Shown here: one piece after another, positions 51,545 to 61,452 of the stretch
Numbering within the stretch: the first letter of the stretch is position 1
Layout of the letters: each line of letters opens with the position of its first letter
NCBI GenBank assembly: GCA_946552115.1
Contig: CAMNRH010000005.1
Location: forward strand, 45,730-109,729
Origin: an uncultured Lachnospiraceae bacterium
GTDB taxonomy: Bacteria > Bacillota > Clostridia > Lachnospirales > Lachnospiraceae
DNA: 64,000 bases
Direction: 5' to 3'
Translations under genes and position numbers: made by a program
The notes under the pieces: generated by a model
Database searches by the model: none
The model's input: the letters and a program-made list of their open reading frames with translations, nothing else
Told to the model about the DNA's origin: nothing

Positions 51545-53726
51545 CAATACTTCCTTTCAGACACTCGTCCGCTTCCGTCTGATAAATATTCCAAATTGTA
51601 CAATCCTGAACCGCCGGTGTCTTAAGGGATTTGCACATGTCAATCAAATCTTCAATTTCTTTCTTTTCCGGATAACCCGCTTCCACGTCGAGATGCTCCT
51701 CGCCGTCAATAACCAGGCTTGATCCCACAATAAGATTCTTTGCATAATCGCTGTCCGCCTCTGCCCTGATATTCTCAAGCGATGAAAGAAGAACCGGAAA
51801 ACCGTCATCCAACTGTGCACCCTGTATCTCCTCTGAAAACAGATACTTTACAAATTTCTCCGCAAGCTCTCTCTGCTCCGTATTGCTGTTAATTCCTATA
51901 ATTCCTTTCGGTACATAAAAATCCTTAACCGTTTCCGGGGAAAGCTTAAGCCTGCGCATAATCGCATAGGGAACCATCATATTCGAAATACTTGCAATCC
52001 GCTCGGTAGTGACACTTTCCGGATGATTTAAAATAGCCTCGCCTCCCGGATTCGTAAACATACTCTGAGAAAAAATCTGATTCATTGTCCCTGTCCCTAT
52101 CGCCATCTCTCCCGATGCAAATTTGTCAAACACCTCTGCCCTTGCATTCACCGCTATTTTCTTTTCCAGCTCAAATAGCAGAGCCATCTTCTCCTTATCG
52201 ATCTTTTTATCCGTACCCAAAATCTCATCCTGATACAGTTGAAAAAGAAAATCACGGATATATCCTCTTTCTGCAACACCGAAAATATTCGCTTCCGGGT
52301 TCTTATCAAGATATTCGCTTAACGTTTCCAGAGAGGAAAGCGCTTTCTTTACCTCCTCATTGCCGTAAATAACCGGTACACTGAACTTCACGGGAATTCC
52401 GTAGATTTTCCCATCCTTCCGTGCAGTATTTCCCAATACCTCCTCCAGATAATCCGCCTGTCCCGTAAGCTCCTTTACAAACTTTGTCATATCCGCAAGA
52501 ACTCCCTTTTCCGCATAAGAGTCTACCGGAAGTCCGTCCAGTAAAAGTATGTCCGCGCCGTTTCCGCCAAGCAGCTCTGTATTCAGGGTACGAATATCAT
52601 CGGCGGATAACTCTTCCCCACTTCCCACCGTCTGAAATTCTACTTTCACATCCGAATGCAGCTTTTGAAATCCTATCACCGCCTCCTGAACCGTATCATT
52701 TTCCGAAAGGCCGAATACCCGAAGCGTATGCTCAGGAACGGCAGACGCCTCCTCATCGTATGTATAGCGGCACAGCCGGTATGCGGAAGCCTTATCCTGA
52801 CGGTAGAGTACATAAAAATCCTCCTCTCCCGCCGTCATTCCTATCGGTGTATTCGTCGACGAACCCATAGCTCCCATACTTCCGTCCATCAATACTTCAC
52901 TTACTTCATTTCCCGGAGCCATCCGCACAATTCCCTGTTCCGAAACCGAGTACCAGTTGTCGCCCCTGCTGCACATTTGCAATAAGCCTTCCTGACTGAC
53001 CTTAAGCTTTTCCTTTTCGTTAAGCTTAGAATCATAAAGGGTAAACCTCCCCTCCTCTGTGTTAACCGCCATATCGCCGTTTTCTGCCGTATATACCACT
53101 CTTTGTTCACCGGAAAAGCACTGGACGGTGTTTATCTCCTCTGTCACATCCAGGGAATCCGCCGATATTACAACAAGTCTGGACTGATACATATCATTCA
53201 TCCAATAATTTCCATCGCTGTCAATCTGCAGCTCCATCACTCCAGGATAACCAGTCTCTCCCTTTTGCTTTAAATATGGGATATTTAACTCTGCTCCTGT
53301 TTTTCCGTCCCCGCTCCTTGCGATATGTGTAAGCGCCTCATCGTCGGTACCTCTTACAAGCTGTGCTCCGTCTGCCGATTCCTGCACCTCCATAAAATAA
53401 ACATCCTTCTCTTTATAGAGCCCGTCAAGCCAATCCAGCGAGCTTTTCTTCCACTCCCCGTCCTTATATTCATAACGGAAAACTTTTGTCCCGTCCAGAC
53501 AGGAAAAGAGTACCGGATTACCCTCCTTTGATTTTATCAGATTTAGAACCTCTTCCCCTTTCTCTGTCGGAAGCTCAATATCTTTCTCCACATACCGCCC
53601 TTTTGCTCCGCTCTCACTGTCAGGAGCGCCGCTTTTCTGACATCCGCAAAAAATGCCTGCCGCCGTTATGACGCACAGCATAAGCGCTGTTATCTGCCTT
53701 ACATAATTTCTATGTCCTTTCCTCAT
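51486..53726 (-). CDS. Extended solute-binding lipoprotein (sensor-like N-domain + ABC binding domain)
   Basis: 746 residues, much longer than the usual about 430. Lipoprotein signal with Cys29 (GIFCGC). Residues about 40-330 look like a beta-propeller (repeated strand units such as QIDSDGNYWMNDMYQSRLVV, YTAENGDMAVNTEEGRFTLY, GDNWYSVSEQGIVRMA). Residues about 340-746 are a family-1 solute-binding domain (DIRTLNTELLGGNGADILLL, KIYGIPVKFSVPVIYGN). Same operon as two permeases. Ligand unknown. Confidence 0.75.
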   Translation of the reverse strand: MRKGHRNYVRQITALMLCVITAAGIFCGCQKSGAPDSESGAKGRYVEKDIELPTEKGEEVLNLIKSKEGNPVLFSCLDGTKVFRYEYKDGEWKKSSLDWLDGLYKEKDVYFMEVQESADGAQLVRGTDDEALTHIARSGDGKTGAELNIPYLKQKGETGYPGVMELQIDSDGNYWMNDMYQSRLVVISADSLDVTEEINTVQCFSGEQRVVYTAENGDMAVNTEEGRFTLYDSKLNEKEKLKVSQEGLLQMCSRGDNWYSVSEQGIVRMAPGNEVSEVLMDGSMGAMGSSTNTPIGMTAGEEDFYVLYRQDKASAYRLCRYTYDEEASAVPEHTLRVFGLSENDTVQEAVIGFQKLHSDVKVEFQTVGSGEELSADDIRTLNTELLGGNGADILLLDGLPVDSYAEKGVLADMTKFVKELTGQADYLEEVLGNTARKDGKIYGIPVKFSVPVIYGNEEVKKALSSLETLSEYLDKNPEANIFGVAERGYIRDFLFQLYQDEILGTDKKIDKEKMALLFELEKKIAVNARAEVFDKFASGEMAIGTGTMNQIFSQSMFTNPGGEAILNHPESVTTERIASISNMMVPYAIMRRLKLSPETVKDFYVPKGIIGINSNTEQRELAEKFVKYLFSEEIQGAQLDDGFPVLLSSLENIRAEADSDYAKNLIVGSSLVIDGEEHLDVEAGYPEKKEIEDLIDMCKSLKTPAVQDCTIWNIYQTEADECLKGSIDEETAAKNIAQKVDTYLAE

Positions 53727-53827
53727 AATTCGTACTATCTCCTTTCACAGTTCTCATACGTCCTCCGTCCGTATATCAACCACTATACATAAATTTTCTC
53801 AAAAAAAACTGGAAAACAATCATAATT

Positions 53828-53870
53828 TTTTAAAGATTTTTTTGAGATTTCTCTGGTATACTTGATAATT
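53828..53870 (+). promoter_or_regulatory. Promoter region of the two-component genes with direct repeat
   Basis: TTGAGA (53842-53847), 16-base spacer, GATAAT (53864-53869). TTTAAAGATTT and TTTGAGATTT overlap the -35 with 11-bp spacing, as sites of OmpR-type regulators often do. Suggests self-control; tentative. Confidence 0.35.
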
Positions 53871-53890
53871 ATAGCGAGGAGAATTCGAAA

Positions 53891-54574
53891 ATGCACATTT
53901 TAATTGTTGAGGATGACCATGAATTATGTGACGTTGTAAAAAAACAGCTCTGCGCCGAAAAGCATACGGCTGATTGCTGCTATACCGGGAGCGAAGCGCT
54001 TTATTTCGCCATGTCGGGCGCCTATGACCTGATTCTCTTAGACCGTATGCTGCCGGAAATTGACGGGCTGTCCATTTTAAGAGCAATCCGCCAAAACCAT
54101 ATTACCGCGCCGGTCATACTGACGACCGCTCTCGGCTCTGTCAATGACCGAATTGACGGACTCGACTGCGGTGCAGACGATTATCTGATAAAGCCCTATG
54201 ATATTGACGAGCTTTTGGCGCGCATCCGTGCTCTTTCCAGACGTCCGGGAATTTTCACCGAGCTTACATGCCTTACGTTTCTGGATATTCATTTTGAACC
54301 GGATACCCGTACGCTTTCCTGTCAGGGTAAACAGCAAAAGCTTTCCAAAAGAGAAGCCTTTCTTATGGAATTCTTTCTTAAAAATCCGAAAAAAACTCTG
54401 ACAAGAGAGCAGATTTTTTCCCGTATCTGGGGGCCTGACGGAACGGTAGAGGACGGAAATCTGGACACCTATATCTATTTTTTAAGAAAGCATCTGCGGA
54501 CACTTAAAAGCGGCGTTTCTATCTCTACAATACACGGCGTAGGATACCGACTGGAGGAAAATCATGTTTCCTAA
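53891..54574 (+). CDS. OmpR-family response regulator
   Basis: 227 residues. Receiver: ILIVEDDHELC, DLILLDRMLPEIDG (phospho-acceptor Asp near 51), VILTTALGS, DDYLIKPYD. C-terminal winged helix with LTREQIFSRIWGPDGTVEDG and ISTIHGVGYRLE. Divergent from the ABC/HlyD operon, which it probably controls. Confidence 0.92.
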   Translation: MHILIVEDDHELCDVVKKQLCAEKHTADCCYTGSEALYFAMSGAYDLILLDRMLPEIDGLSILRAIRQNHITAPVILTTALGSVNDRIDGLDCGADDYLIKPYDIDELLARIRALSRRPGIFTELTCLTFLDIHFEPDTRTLSCQGKQQKLSKREAFLMEFFLKNPKKTLTREQIFSRIWGPDGTVEDGNLDTYIYFLRKHLRTLKSGVSISTIHGVGYRLEENHVS

Positions 54575-55898
54575 ATTACAGAGAAAATTAGTTATTATCT
54601 ATACCTTAAGCACAGGGCTGATTATCACCCTCATTTTAGCGGCTATGCTTCTGTTTTATGTTTCCTCTCAGGAAAACCGGCAAAAGGCTGATTTTCAAAA
54701 CCACCTTTTTACATTAATGTCAAAGCTTCAGGCCGACGAGCATTTCTCCGATTCCTTTCTGGTACAGCTGGAGCTGAAGAATCATCTTATCATTTATATA
54801 GAAGAAAACCGGATTCCTTTCTTTTTTTCCGGCTCCTACCAGCCGTCCGCCGATCGGGAGGCACTCAGGAATCTGGCTGAGGAAAAAGCAAAAAAAGAGG
54901 GAATATACCCCAACTCGCATCCGGTTTCCTCCAATCTGCTTCAGTCCTCCGTCTTTTCACTGAAAGGACAGGAAAATGACAGCTACCTTGGAAATATCCT
55001 GATTCTTCAAACCTCCTCCGGCTACAAAAAACTGATTCTCATTCAGGACATCTCCGAAAACCGGCTGCGGCTTCTGAAAACCGCAGGACTTTATTTTCTT
55101 GCCGACTGTATCGGGATACTTCTTTTATTCCTTACCGGACACTGGTTTGTCCGCCGCTCCCTAAAGCCCTTGGAGGAGACCTATACGAAGCAGCAGGACT
55201 TCGTTTCCGCCGCATCCCACGAGCTTCGCTCACCTCTTTCCGTCATCCGGACTACGGCGGACGCCGTTGCCCCTGCCTCCCCCGGGGACGCAAGACTGCT
55301 CGAAATTATAAAAAGGGAATGCAAAAGAGGAAGCAGCCTGATTAACAATCTTCTGCTTCTTGCTTCCGCGGATCAAAAAAAATGGGCTGTGAAAAAAAAG
55401 GAATTTGAAATCGATGAATTACTTTTAGAGCTTTTAGAATTATACGAGCCTCTCTGCGTCTCAAAGGAGGGAAAACTCCTCCTTATCCTTCCCGCAGAGA
55501 CGCTTCCAAAGGTATACGCCGACCCGGATCTGTGCCGGCAGATTTTTACAATATTGCTGGACAATGCTGTTTCCTACGCTCTGACACATGCGCCGGAAGC
55601 CCCCGGCGCTCCCGGCGGCGCCGGGCATTCAAGAAAAATTATTCTCCGGGCAGAAGCCTCTTCCTCCCATGGCCGCCCGCATGTCACAGTCTCTGTTGCA
55701 GACCACGGCCCCGGAATTTCCGACGAAGAAAAAAAGCTGATTTTTGACAGCTTTTACCGCAGCGATCAATCCCGCAATAAAAAAGAGCATTTCGGACTGG
55801 GACTTTCCATCGCCGCCGCTCTTGCCAAAATACAGGGAATCTCTCTTCACGTAAGAGACACGGACGGCGGCGGGACAACCTTTTGTGTAAAAATATAG
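54564..55898 (+). CDS. Sensor histidine kinase
   Basis: 444 residues. Membrane segments at about 9-30 and 172-192 with an extracytoplasmic loop of about 140 residues between. HisKA: SAASHELRSPLSVIRTTADA (phospho-His). HATPase: LLDNAVSYAL (N-box), VADHGPGISDEEKKLIFDSF (G1/F-box), HFGLGLSIAAAL (G2). Overlaps the regulator gene by 11 bases; senses an outside signal linked to the divergent transporter. Confidence 0.92.
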   Translation: MFPKLQRKLVIIYTLSTGLIITLILAAMLLFYVSSQENRQKADFQNHLFTLMSKLQADEHFSDSFLVQLELKNHLIIYIEENRIPFFFSGSYQPSADREALRNLAEEKAKKEGIYPNSHPVSSNLLQSSVFSLKGQENDSYLGNILILQTSSGYKKLILIQDISENRLRLLKTAGLYFLADCIGILLLFLTGHWFVRRSLKPLEETYTKQQDFVSAASHELRSPLSVIRTTADAVAPASPGDARLLEIIKRECKRGSSLINNLLLLASADQKKWAVKKKEFEIDELLLELLELYEPLCVSKEGKLLLILPAETLPKVYADPDLCRQIFTILLDNAVSYALTHAPEAPGAPGGAGHSRKIILRAEASSSHGRPHVTVSVADHGPGISDEEKKLIFDSFYRSDQSRNKKEHFGLGLSIAAALAKIQGISLHVRDTDGGGTTFCVKI

Positions 55899-55961
55899 CG
55901 CAGCGGCCATATCTGTTTGGCCACTGCGCCATGTAAATCCTTTAAATCTTTAATTGCCTGC

Positions 55962-56927
55962 TCACGCTTTTAGATATCCCAGCAGCGTCTGCGCATCCGC
56001 CGTCATCTTACTCATTTTCCGGTAATTCGCATACTGTGCAAGCTGTTTTCCTCTCGCCTCTGTCTCGATGCCGTGACTACGCATCTCAACTGCCAGACGC
56101 TCTCCAAAATCCAGAGGCTTTTCTTTGTTCTTCATAGCCTCCTCCATCGCCAGCTTTTCGAGAAAATCATCAATTTCCTTAATAAGGCTGTCCGCCAGAC
56201 TCCCTATATGCCAAAATTCTTTTTCCTCTTCAGGAAGCTCCTCGCCCGGTTCGGCAGCTTCCTTTGCTTTTCTCTCCGACAGCTCTGCCGCGACATCCTC
56301 TGTCAGCCTGGCAAACGCCTTATCGAGATTCTCAAGCTCTTCTTCCTTAGTAAGCTTTCGATAGCGCACCGTACTTCCGTCTATCTCAAACTCAACGCCG
56401 CTAAAATCATCGCCCGTACTTTTCTCCATCGTCCAGACCTCTCGCGTGCCGTTCTCATATCCGTTTATAATCTGCTTACGCATCGCTGCATAGGACCTCG
56501 CAAGGCTTTCTGCGTGGCTTGACAGTTCACCTTCGTCCTTTCCGTAAAGCTCATCCTGATAGCGGAGCATCAATTGACCGTAGAGCTTATTGCTTACGCC
56601 GTCTGCGCTCTCCGTATCCAGACGCTGTAATATGTAAGTCCGGCAAAATCCGTCCATCAGCGACATATCACTGCCCGCCGCAAACGGAACAATATTCCCC
56701 GGCAAAATGTTATTTGCGTTTCCGCTCAAATCAGACAGACTATCTCTTAAATATTCCATTCCCATCTGAGATATCGAAACCTCATCATGGGAAGCCGCCC
56801 TCTGTTCCTCTAAAAATTTATCCGCAAACTGTACTTCCCTTGTTCCGTTATCCAGAATCTGAACCCGGGAATTATTCCAGACATTCAACTTGTCCAGCAG
56901 AAATGTGTAATCTCCATATATTTTCAT
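55962..56927 (-). CDS. Unrecognised soluble protein
   Basis: 321 residues, acidic and helical. MKIYGDYTFLLDKLNVW at the start, EEQRAASHDEVSISQMGMEY after residue 40, then a long Glu/Lys-rich helix (about 200-300). Proteins of this sort occur in Lachnospiraceae and I cannot name a family. Stands alone between the kinase (opposite strand) and the ferredoxin-type gene. GCGGTGATG precedes the ATG. Confidence 0.6.
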   Translation of the reverse strand: MKIYGDYTFLLDKLNVWNNSRVQILDNGTREVQFADKFLEEQRAASHDEVSISQMGMEYLRDSLSDLSGNANNILPGNIVPFAAGSDMSLMDGFCRTYILQRLDTESADGVSNKLYGQLMLRYQDELYGKDEGELSSHAESLARSYAAMRKQIINGYENGTREVWTMEKSTGDDFSGVEFEIDGSTVRYRKLTKEEELENLDKAFARLTEDVAAELSERKAKEAAEPGEELPEEEKEFWHIGSLADSLIKEIDDFLEKLAMEEAMKNKEKPLDFGERLAVEMRSHGIETEARGKQLAQYANYRKMSKMTADAQTLLGYLKA

Positions 56928-56984
56928 ACTGCATCACCGCTTTCTTTTTATCCTTACTATATATTATCGGATATAATTCCCCGA

Positions 56985-57160
56985 AAGTTAAGCGGATGCC
57001 TGAGTTTTCCGGCAAATCATTCTGCATACGCCGCAGTCCCGGCATTCCTCCGTTCTGCAAAACAGCCGTCTCCTTAAAATGATTTTTTATGTTCACATAC
57101 GTTTCTTTATCTGAAGCGCTTTTTCCGGACAGACCATTCTGCACACACCGCAGCCCCAGC
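56985..57160. repeat. Imperfect tandem copy of the last ferredoxin motif
   Basis: About 50 bp at 57000-57050 repeat 57110-57160 (the end of the Fe-S gene) with few changes (GGAGGAATGC, CTGCGG, TGCAGAATG conserved). In the gene's frame, behind TGA ACA TAA, it reads ECRDCGVCRMIC and then stops. So a third cluster motif lies after the stop. Confidence 0.6.
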
Positions 57161-58022
57161 ATTCCTCCGGATGAAAAACAACCTTTCCCCCTGAAAAATA
57201 TAACGCGCCAAATGGACATCTTTTTGTACATGCGCCGCAATTTTTGCATTTTTTCATGTCTAAATCAATAATATAAGGCGTTTCTATAAAACCGTTCTTT
57301 AATTTATCCCTGTATTTCCCGGTATTGTGATGATGAATACAACAGCAGGAGCAGCAATTGCAAAAATTCTCCCGCTCTGCCCCGGCCTTATGTACCAGCC
57401 CCTGCCTTTCCGTATACTTTAAAGCCTCTATAGCCTCTTCCCTTGTAACCCGCTCCGAAAGACCTCTGCCATCCGGCGAATTAATGTCCGGAGCGCTTGC
57501 AGGAAAATGAATACAAACCCGGTATTTATCCTTTTCACAATTCATCAGGTAATTATTGCAGTTACACTGTGCCAGATAGAAATATGACGTATCTGCATGC
57601 TCCAGAATCTTCAGGCATTCCTCAATCGGATAAACGACCTCCGTTTTTCCGGGCTGTCCCAATCTCCCCGGAATCCATATATCCGGATTCATAATATAGC
57701 GATCATTAATCTCTCTTCGCACATCCTCCGGCAAGGATATCCAATAAGCTTTCTCCACTACAATAAAGCACTCCAAACGCATTGCAATATGGGCAGCTTT
57801 ATATCGTACCTTTCCGCCGTCACAGATAATCTTGTCCAGTACACCTCTGTCATAGAGATGCTCCAGCCAGCTTCTGCGATACTCCTTTACAACATAGCCG
57901 TCTTCATCCAGACTGCCTAAAATCCCCAAATCAAAAGGCGTGTATATATATTCCAGAAATTCACGGATATTTTCCGGCATTTGAACCTTGTCACAAATTT
58001 TTTTCCTGTCCACATCTCTCAT
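57093..58022 (-). CDS. 4Fe-4S ferredoxin-type protein of the betaine-transporter cluster
   Basis: 309 residues. N-terminal helical/wHTH-like part (IREFLEYIYTPFDLGILGSL); cysteine-rich middle (CNCNNYLMNC, FCNCCSCCCIHH near 226); C-terminal double cluster CKNCGACTKRCP (259) and CWGCGVCRMVCP (288). Likely electron transfer or redox catalysis in the cytosol. Ten bases behind the permease gene, same strand, last gene of the cluster. Confidence 0.75.
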   Translation of the reverse strand: MRDVDRKKICDKVQMPENIREFLEYIYTPFDLGILGSLDEDGYVVKEYRRSWLEHLYDRGVLDKIICDGGKVRYKAAHIAMRLECFIVVEKAYWISLPEDVRREINDRYIMNPDIWIPGRLGQPGKTEVVYPIEECLKILEHADTSYFYLAQCNCNNYLMNCEKDKYRVCIHFPASAPDINSPDGRGLSERVTREEAIEALKYTERQGLVHKAGAERENFCNCCSCCCIHHHNTGKYRDKLKNGFIETPYIIDLDMKKCKNCGACTKRCPFGALYFSGGKVVFHPEECWGCGVCRMVCPEKALQIKKRM

Positions 58023-58031
58023 AAGCTTTTC

Positions 58032-58697
58032 CTACTTTCGTTTTAACACAAAGCACCCCTGCGCCTTTTTTAAAGCAAGTATTTCCAATCTTTCAAATAT
58101 TTGATTTACAATCACGGCCATCATTGTAGAGAGAATTGTCCCCCAGACAATCTTTGCGGTATAATTTCTTCTGAATCCGTCGTATATGAGTGAACCAAGT
58201 CCCCCCGCGCTCACAAACGCTCCTAATACGGCAAGTCCGATGGAACACAAAAAACCAAGCTTCAGACCGTTCACAATCGCCGGCATCGCAAGCGGAAGCC
58301 GGACTTTAAAAAACAACTGCCATGCATTCATTCCCATTCCTTTTCCTGCCTCTATAATGTGCTCATTGACTGAATCAAAGCCCGCCAAAATACTTTTAAG
58401 CAGCAGGAATTGTTCATAAAGGACAATGCATGTAATTGCCGTGACGCTGCCAAGACCCAGATACGGCAGCAAAAATGCAAGAATCGCCAGACTTGGAATC
58501 GCATACGCCATATTAAAAAAGCTTATAATAATACTGCCGATTTTAGGAAATCTCTTACAAACCACTGCAAGGACAATCGCAATGGCAAATGAAATCACAA
58601 CAGAGATTAACATAATATAAAGATGCTCTCCTATACACTGCCCTACCTCATCTAAATGTGTGGATATGTATTTAAACATTGATTGAAGCAATTCCAT
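58032..58697 (-). CDS. Osmoprotectant-type ABC permease (OpuCD-like)
   Basis: 221 residues with about five to six membrane segments and the loop EAGKGMGMNAWQLFFKVRLP, typical of OpuB/OpuC-type quaternary-amine permeases. Paired with the second permease at 60750. Confidence 0.85.
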   Translation of the reverse strand: MELLQSMFKYISTHLDEVGQCIGEHLYIMLISVVISFAIAIVLAVVCKRFPKIGSIIISFFNMAYAIPSLAILAFLLPYLGLGSVTAITCIVLYEQFLLLKSILAGFDSVNEHIIEAGKGMGMNAWQLFFKVRLPLAMPAIVNGLKLGFLCSIGLAVLGAFVSAGGLGSLIYDGFRRNYTAKIVWGTILSTMMAVIVNQIFERLEILALKKAQGCFVLKRK

Positions 58698-58701
58698 AGC
58701 C

Positions 58702-59685
58702 TTATATCCTTTCTTCTGCTTCTTTTTCTAATATACTCCTTGTTAATGCAGATATAGACTTTTTGTCGATGACACCTGCCGGAGCATTATCCCGGACAAC
58801 ATATATACAGGAAATATCATATAAAATAAATCTCTGATATACTGTTTTCAAGCTGTCATTCTCCCTCACAGTATTGATGTCATTAACCTCCGGCAAGGCT
58901 TCTGATTTTTCCATAATTTCAGACGCTTTGACGGCCTGAAGCTTATCAAGCATGTTCTCCCCCGACAACAGGCTCCCGACATAATCATTGGCCGGATGGA
59001 ATAAAATATTAAATACACTGTCATACTGCTGAACCCTTCCCTGATTCATAATAATAATCCGGTCCCCCAGCTTAAATGCTTCCGATATATCGTGTGTAAC
59101 AAACACAATCGTTTTATGCATTCTCTTCTGAAGCTCCAACACCTCATCCTGCAGCCTTTTTCTGGTGATGGCATCGACTGCTCCAAACGGCTCGTCCATC
59201 AGAACAACATCCGGGTCAATCGCCAGGCCTCTTGCCAATCCGACTCTCTGCTGTTCTCCTCCCGAAAGCTCTCTCGGAAAACGATTCGCATATTCGTCAA
59301 AATCCATCCCTATCATGTCCATCAGCTCTTTTACTCTCCGCTCAGTTTTATCCGCTTTCCACTTCATAATCTGCGGCACTACACTAATGTTCTGTCTGAC
59401 TGTCATATGTGGAAATAATCCGCTCTGCTGTATCACGTACCCGATTTTTCTTCTGTATTCCGACGCATCTGTACACATAACATTTTCACCGTTTAAAAAA
59501 ATCTCCCCCTCTGTCGGCTCAATAAGCCGGTTAATCATTTTCAAAAGGGTTGTTTTTCCAGAACCGGAAGCGCCCACAATAACAACAAACTGTCCCTTTT
59601 CAATAGAAAGATTTACTCTGTCAACCGCATTTACATCACTCCCCGGATACCTTTTTGATACGGACTTAAGCTCAATTATCTTCAT
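58702..59685 (-). CDS. Osmoprotectant-type ABC ATPase (OpuCA-like)
   Basis: 327 residues. Walker A GASGSGKTTLLK, Q-loop YVIQQSGLFPHM, signature LSGGEQQR, Walker B VVLMDEPFG and H-loop VTHD. The C-terminus (about 250-327) is a partial CBS-like regulatory region. Drives uptake by the two permeases. Confidence 0.92.
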   Translation of the reverse strand: MKIIELKSVSKRYPGSDVNAVDRVNLSIEKGQFVVIVGASGSGKTTLLKMINRLIEPTEGEIFLNGENVMCTDASEYRRKIGYVIQQSGLFPHMTVRQNISVVPQIMKWKADKTERRVKELMDMIGMDFDEYANRFPRELSGGEQQRVGLARGLAIDPDVVLMDEPFGAVDAITRKRLQDEVLELQKRMHKTIVFVTHDISEAFKLGDRIIIMNQGRVQQYDSVFNILFHPANDYVGSLLSGENMLDKLQAVKASEIMEKSEALPEVNDINTVRENDSLKTVYQRFILYDISCIYVVRDNAPAGVIDKKSISALTRSILEKEAEERI

Positions 59686-59762
59686 ATTGTTTTACCTCGT
59701 TTTATAAAAATACCCTTTTACAAAGAAACGAGAACCGGCTGATTCTCGTTCTCTTCCATACT

Positions 59763-60695
59763 TTATTTAAACGTTTCATCATACCATTCCTGAGCAACAA
59801 CATCATAATCTTCTTTGTCAATAGATGCCCGGGAATTCAGCTTTATCATCTCTTCCGGCGTCAGTTTCTCAAAAAGCTCATTGATAATATCCTCTATTTC
59901 CGGATACTCATCCAAAATCTCGCCTCTTACAAACGGAATGGCAAAATACGGCTCATAGGCCCCTTCCTTATCCTCCTCCATCATAACAATCTCTTCATCA
60001 TTCAGCTCTCCGTCTGTCGTATACGCCGTACTGACATCAGCCTCTCCGTTTTTCACGGAAGAATATCTAAGACTAATATCAAACTGCTTTTCATCTTTCC
60101 ACTCAAAGTCTCCGCCGTAGATTTCAATCAAACGTTCCTTGTTTCCGTCCATCCATCCGCCGTGATTTGCAAATACAAGCTCATGCGTATGCTGTACAAG
60201 ATCCGACATCGTCTTAATATTCATTTCATCAGCTTTACTTTTCAACATAAAAAGCCCATAGCTGTTATCAATATCACTCTGATTCAAAAGTATAATATTA
60301 TATTTTTCTTTCATCTCTTTCTTAGATACATCATATACCTCAGCCTTATCAAAACTCGGATCGTGTCCTAATATGCTTGTATAAAAGCTGCTTGAATAGT
60401 TACACGCCATATCAATATCGCCTTTTTCCATTGCATTTTGCAAAAGGTCCGTACCGCCTATATCCGGAACACGCTCTGCCTTATAACCATTCTTTTCTAA
60501 CGCATATGCCATCAACTCCATAAAAATATATTGTTCAACCCAGTCACGTGCGCCAATCTTAACAGCCTCCTCATTTTTTGTCTCAGACTTTTCTGATTCT
60601 CCCCCGGACTTCGAGCCGCATCCTGTCAATGCTCCCATCATTGCAATGACCAGAATGATACTGATAAACCTTTTTACTCCTTTGTTCACTTTCAC
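59763..60695 (-). CDS. Osmoprotectant-type solute-binding lipoprotein (OpuCC/ProX-like)
   Basis: 310 residues from GTG 60695 (AGGAGG 4 bases upstream; GTG 60689 is 10 bases away). Lipobox GALTGC, then KIGARDWVEQYIFMELMAYA, RVPDIGGTDLLQNAMEKGDI and ELVFANHGGWMDGNKERLIE, the ProX/OpuCC pattern. The usual substrates are betaine, choline, carnitine and ergothioneine-like compounds; which one is open. Confidence 0.85.
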   Translation of the reverse strand: MKVNKGVKRFISIILVIAMMGALTGCGSKSGGESEKSETKNEEAVKIGARDWVEQYIFMELMAYALEKNGYKAERVPDIGGTDLLQNAMEKGDIDMACNYSSSFYTSILGHDPSFDKAEVYDVSKKEMKEKYNIILLNQSDIDNSYGLFMLKSKADEMNIKTMSDLVQHTHELVFANHGGWMDGNKERLIEIYGGDFEWKDEKQFDISLRYSSVKNGEADVSTAYTTDGELNDEEIVMMEEDKEGAYEPYFAIPFVRGEILDEYPEIEDIINELFEKLTPEEMIKLNSRASIDKEDYDVVAQEWYDETFK

Positions 60696-60749
60696 TTTGC
60701 CTCCTGTAATATATTTTTTTCTATTTGAACCGCTGTGCGCGGACAAACT

Positions 60750-61412
60750 CTATATAGTGGCACTGAACCTTTTATTGCATTTTTCCTGCAAAATTCCTGT
60801 CAGCCCGTCAATAATCAAGGTCAAAATCACAATAGAGCCTGCCCCGACAATCAGCAGATACTGTGTCTTTACACCTCCAAAAAAGCCTCTTGTAATATAA
60901 TTTCCCAAACTGTCGGAGCCAATATAAGATGCAATTGTTGCACCAGATATCGCCTCAATCATCGCAATCCTGAATCCCGTTACAATCATTGGAACTGCAA
61001 GCGGAATCTCAATGGTAAAAAGGCATCTCCATTGATCCATTCCCATTCCTTTGGCCGCCTCAATAATCCGCGGATCTACGCTTATTACGCCAAGACGGGT
61101 GTTAATAATCTGAACCGGAATACAGACAAAGCAAAGCGCAAGCAGCGCGGGCTTTGTTCCGGAACCCAAAACAGGCATCAAAAGTACTAAAAGCGCAATC
61201 GTCGGTATAAGCCGCAAAAAATTTGCCGTATTGACAATCACAGAACCGATTTTCGGTCTCTTCGCCGCCAAAACCCCTAAAGCAACTCCTATAATCGTTG
61301 AAATTAAAACAGCAAAAAAGCATATTCTCAGATGATTTGTTAAATATGATAAAAATATATCTGAATCATCAATTACAAGCTCTTTTACTTTCAATAATAA
61401 ATTCTGTTTCAT
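60750..61412 (-). CDS. Osmoprotectant-type ABC permease (OpuCB-like)
   Basis: 220 residues with EAAKGMGMDQWRCLFTIEIP and several membrane segments; N-terminus SYLTNHLRICFFAVLISTII is typical. Together with the 58032 permease it forms the membrane heterodimer. Confidence 0.85.
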   Translation of the reverse strand: MKQNLLLKVKELVIDDSDIFLSYLTNHLRICFFAVLISTIIGVALGVLAAKRPKIGSVIVNTANFLRLIPTIALLVLLMPVLGSGTKPALLALCFVCIPVQIINTRLGVISVDPRIIEAAKGMGMDQWRCLFTIEIPLAVPMIVTGFRIAMIEAISGATIASYIGSDSLGNYITRGFFGGVKTQYLLIVGAGSIVILTLIIDGLTGILQEKCNKRFSATI

Positions 61413-61452
61413 CTGAAATATTTACTCCTGTTCTCTACTCTATAAGGCCTCA

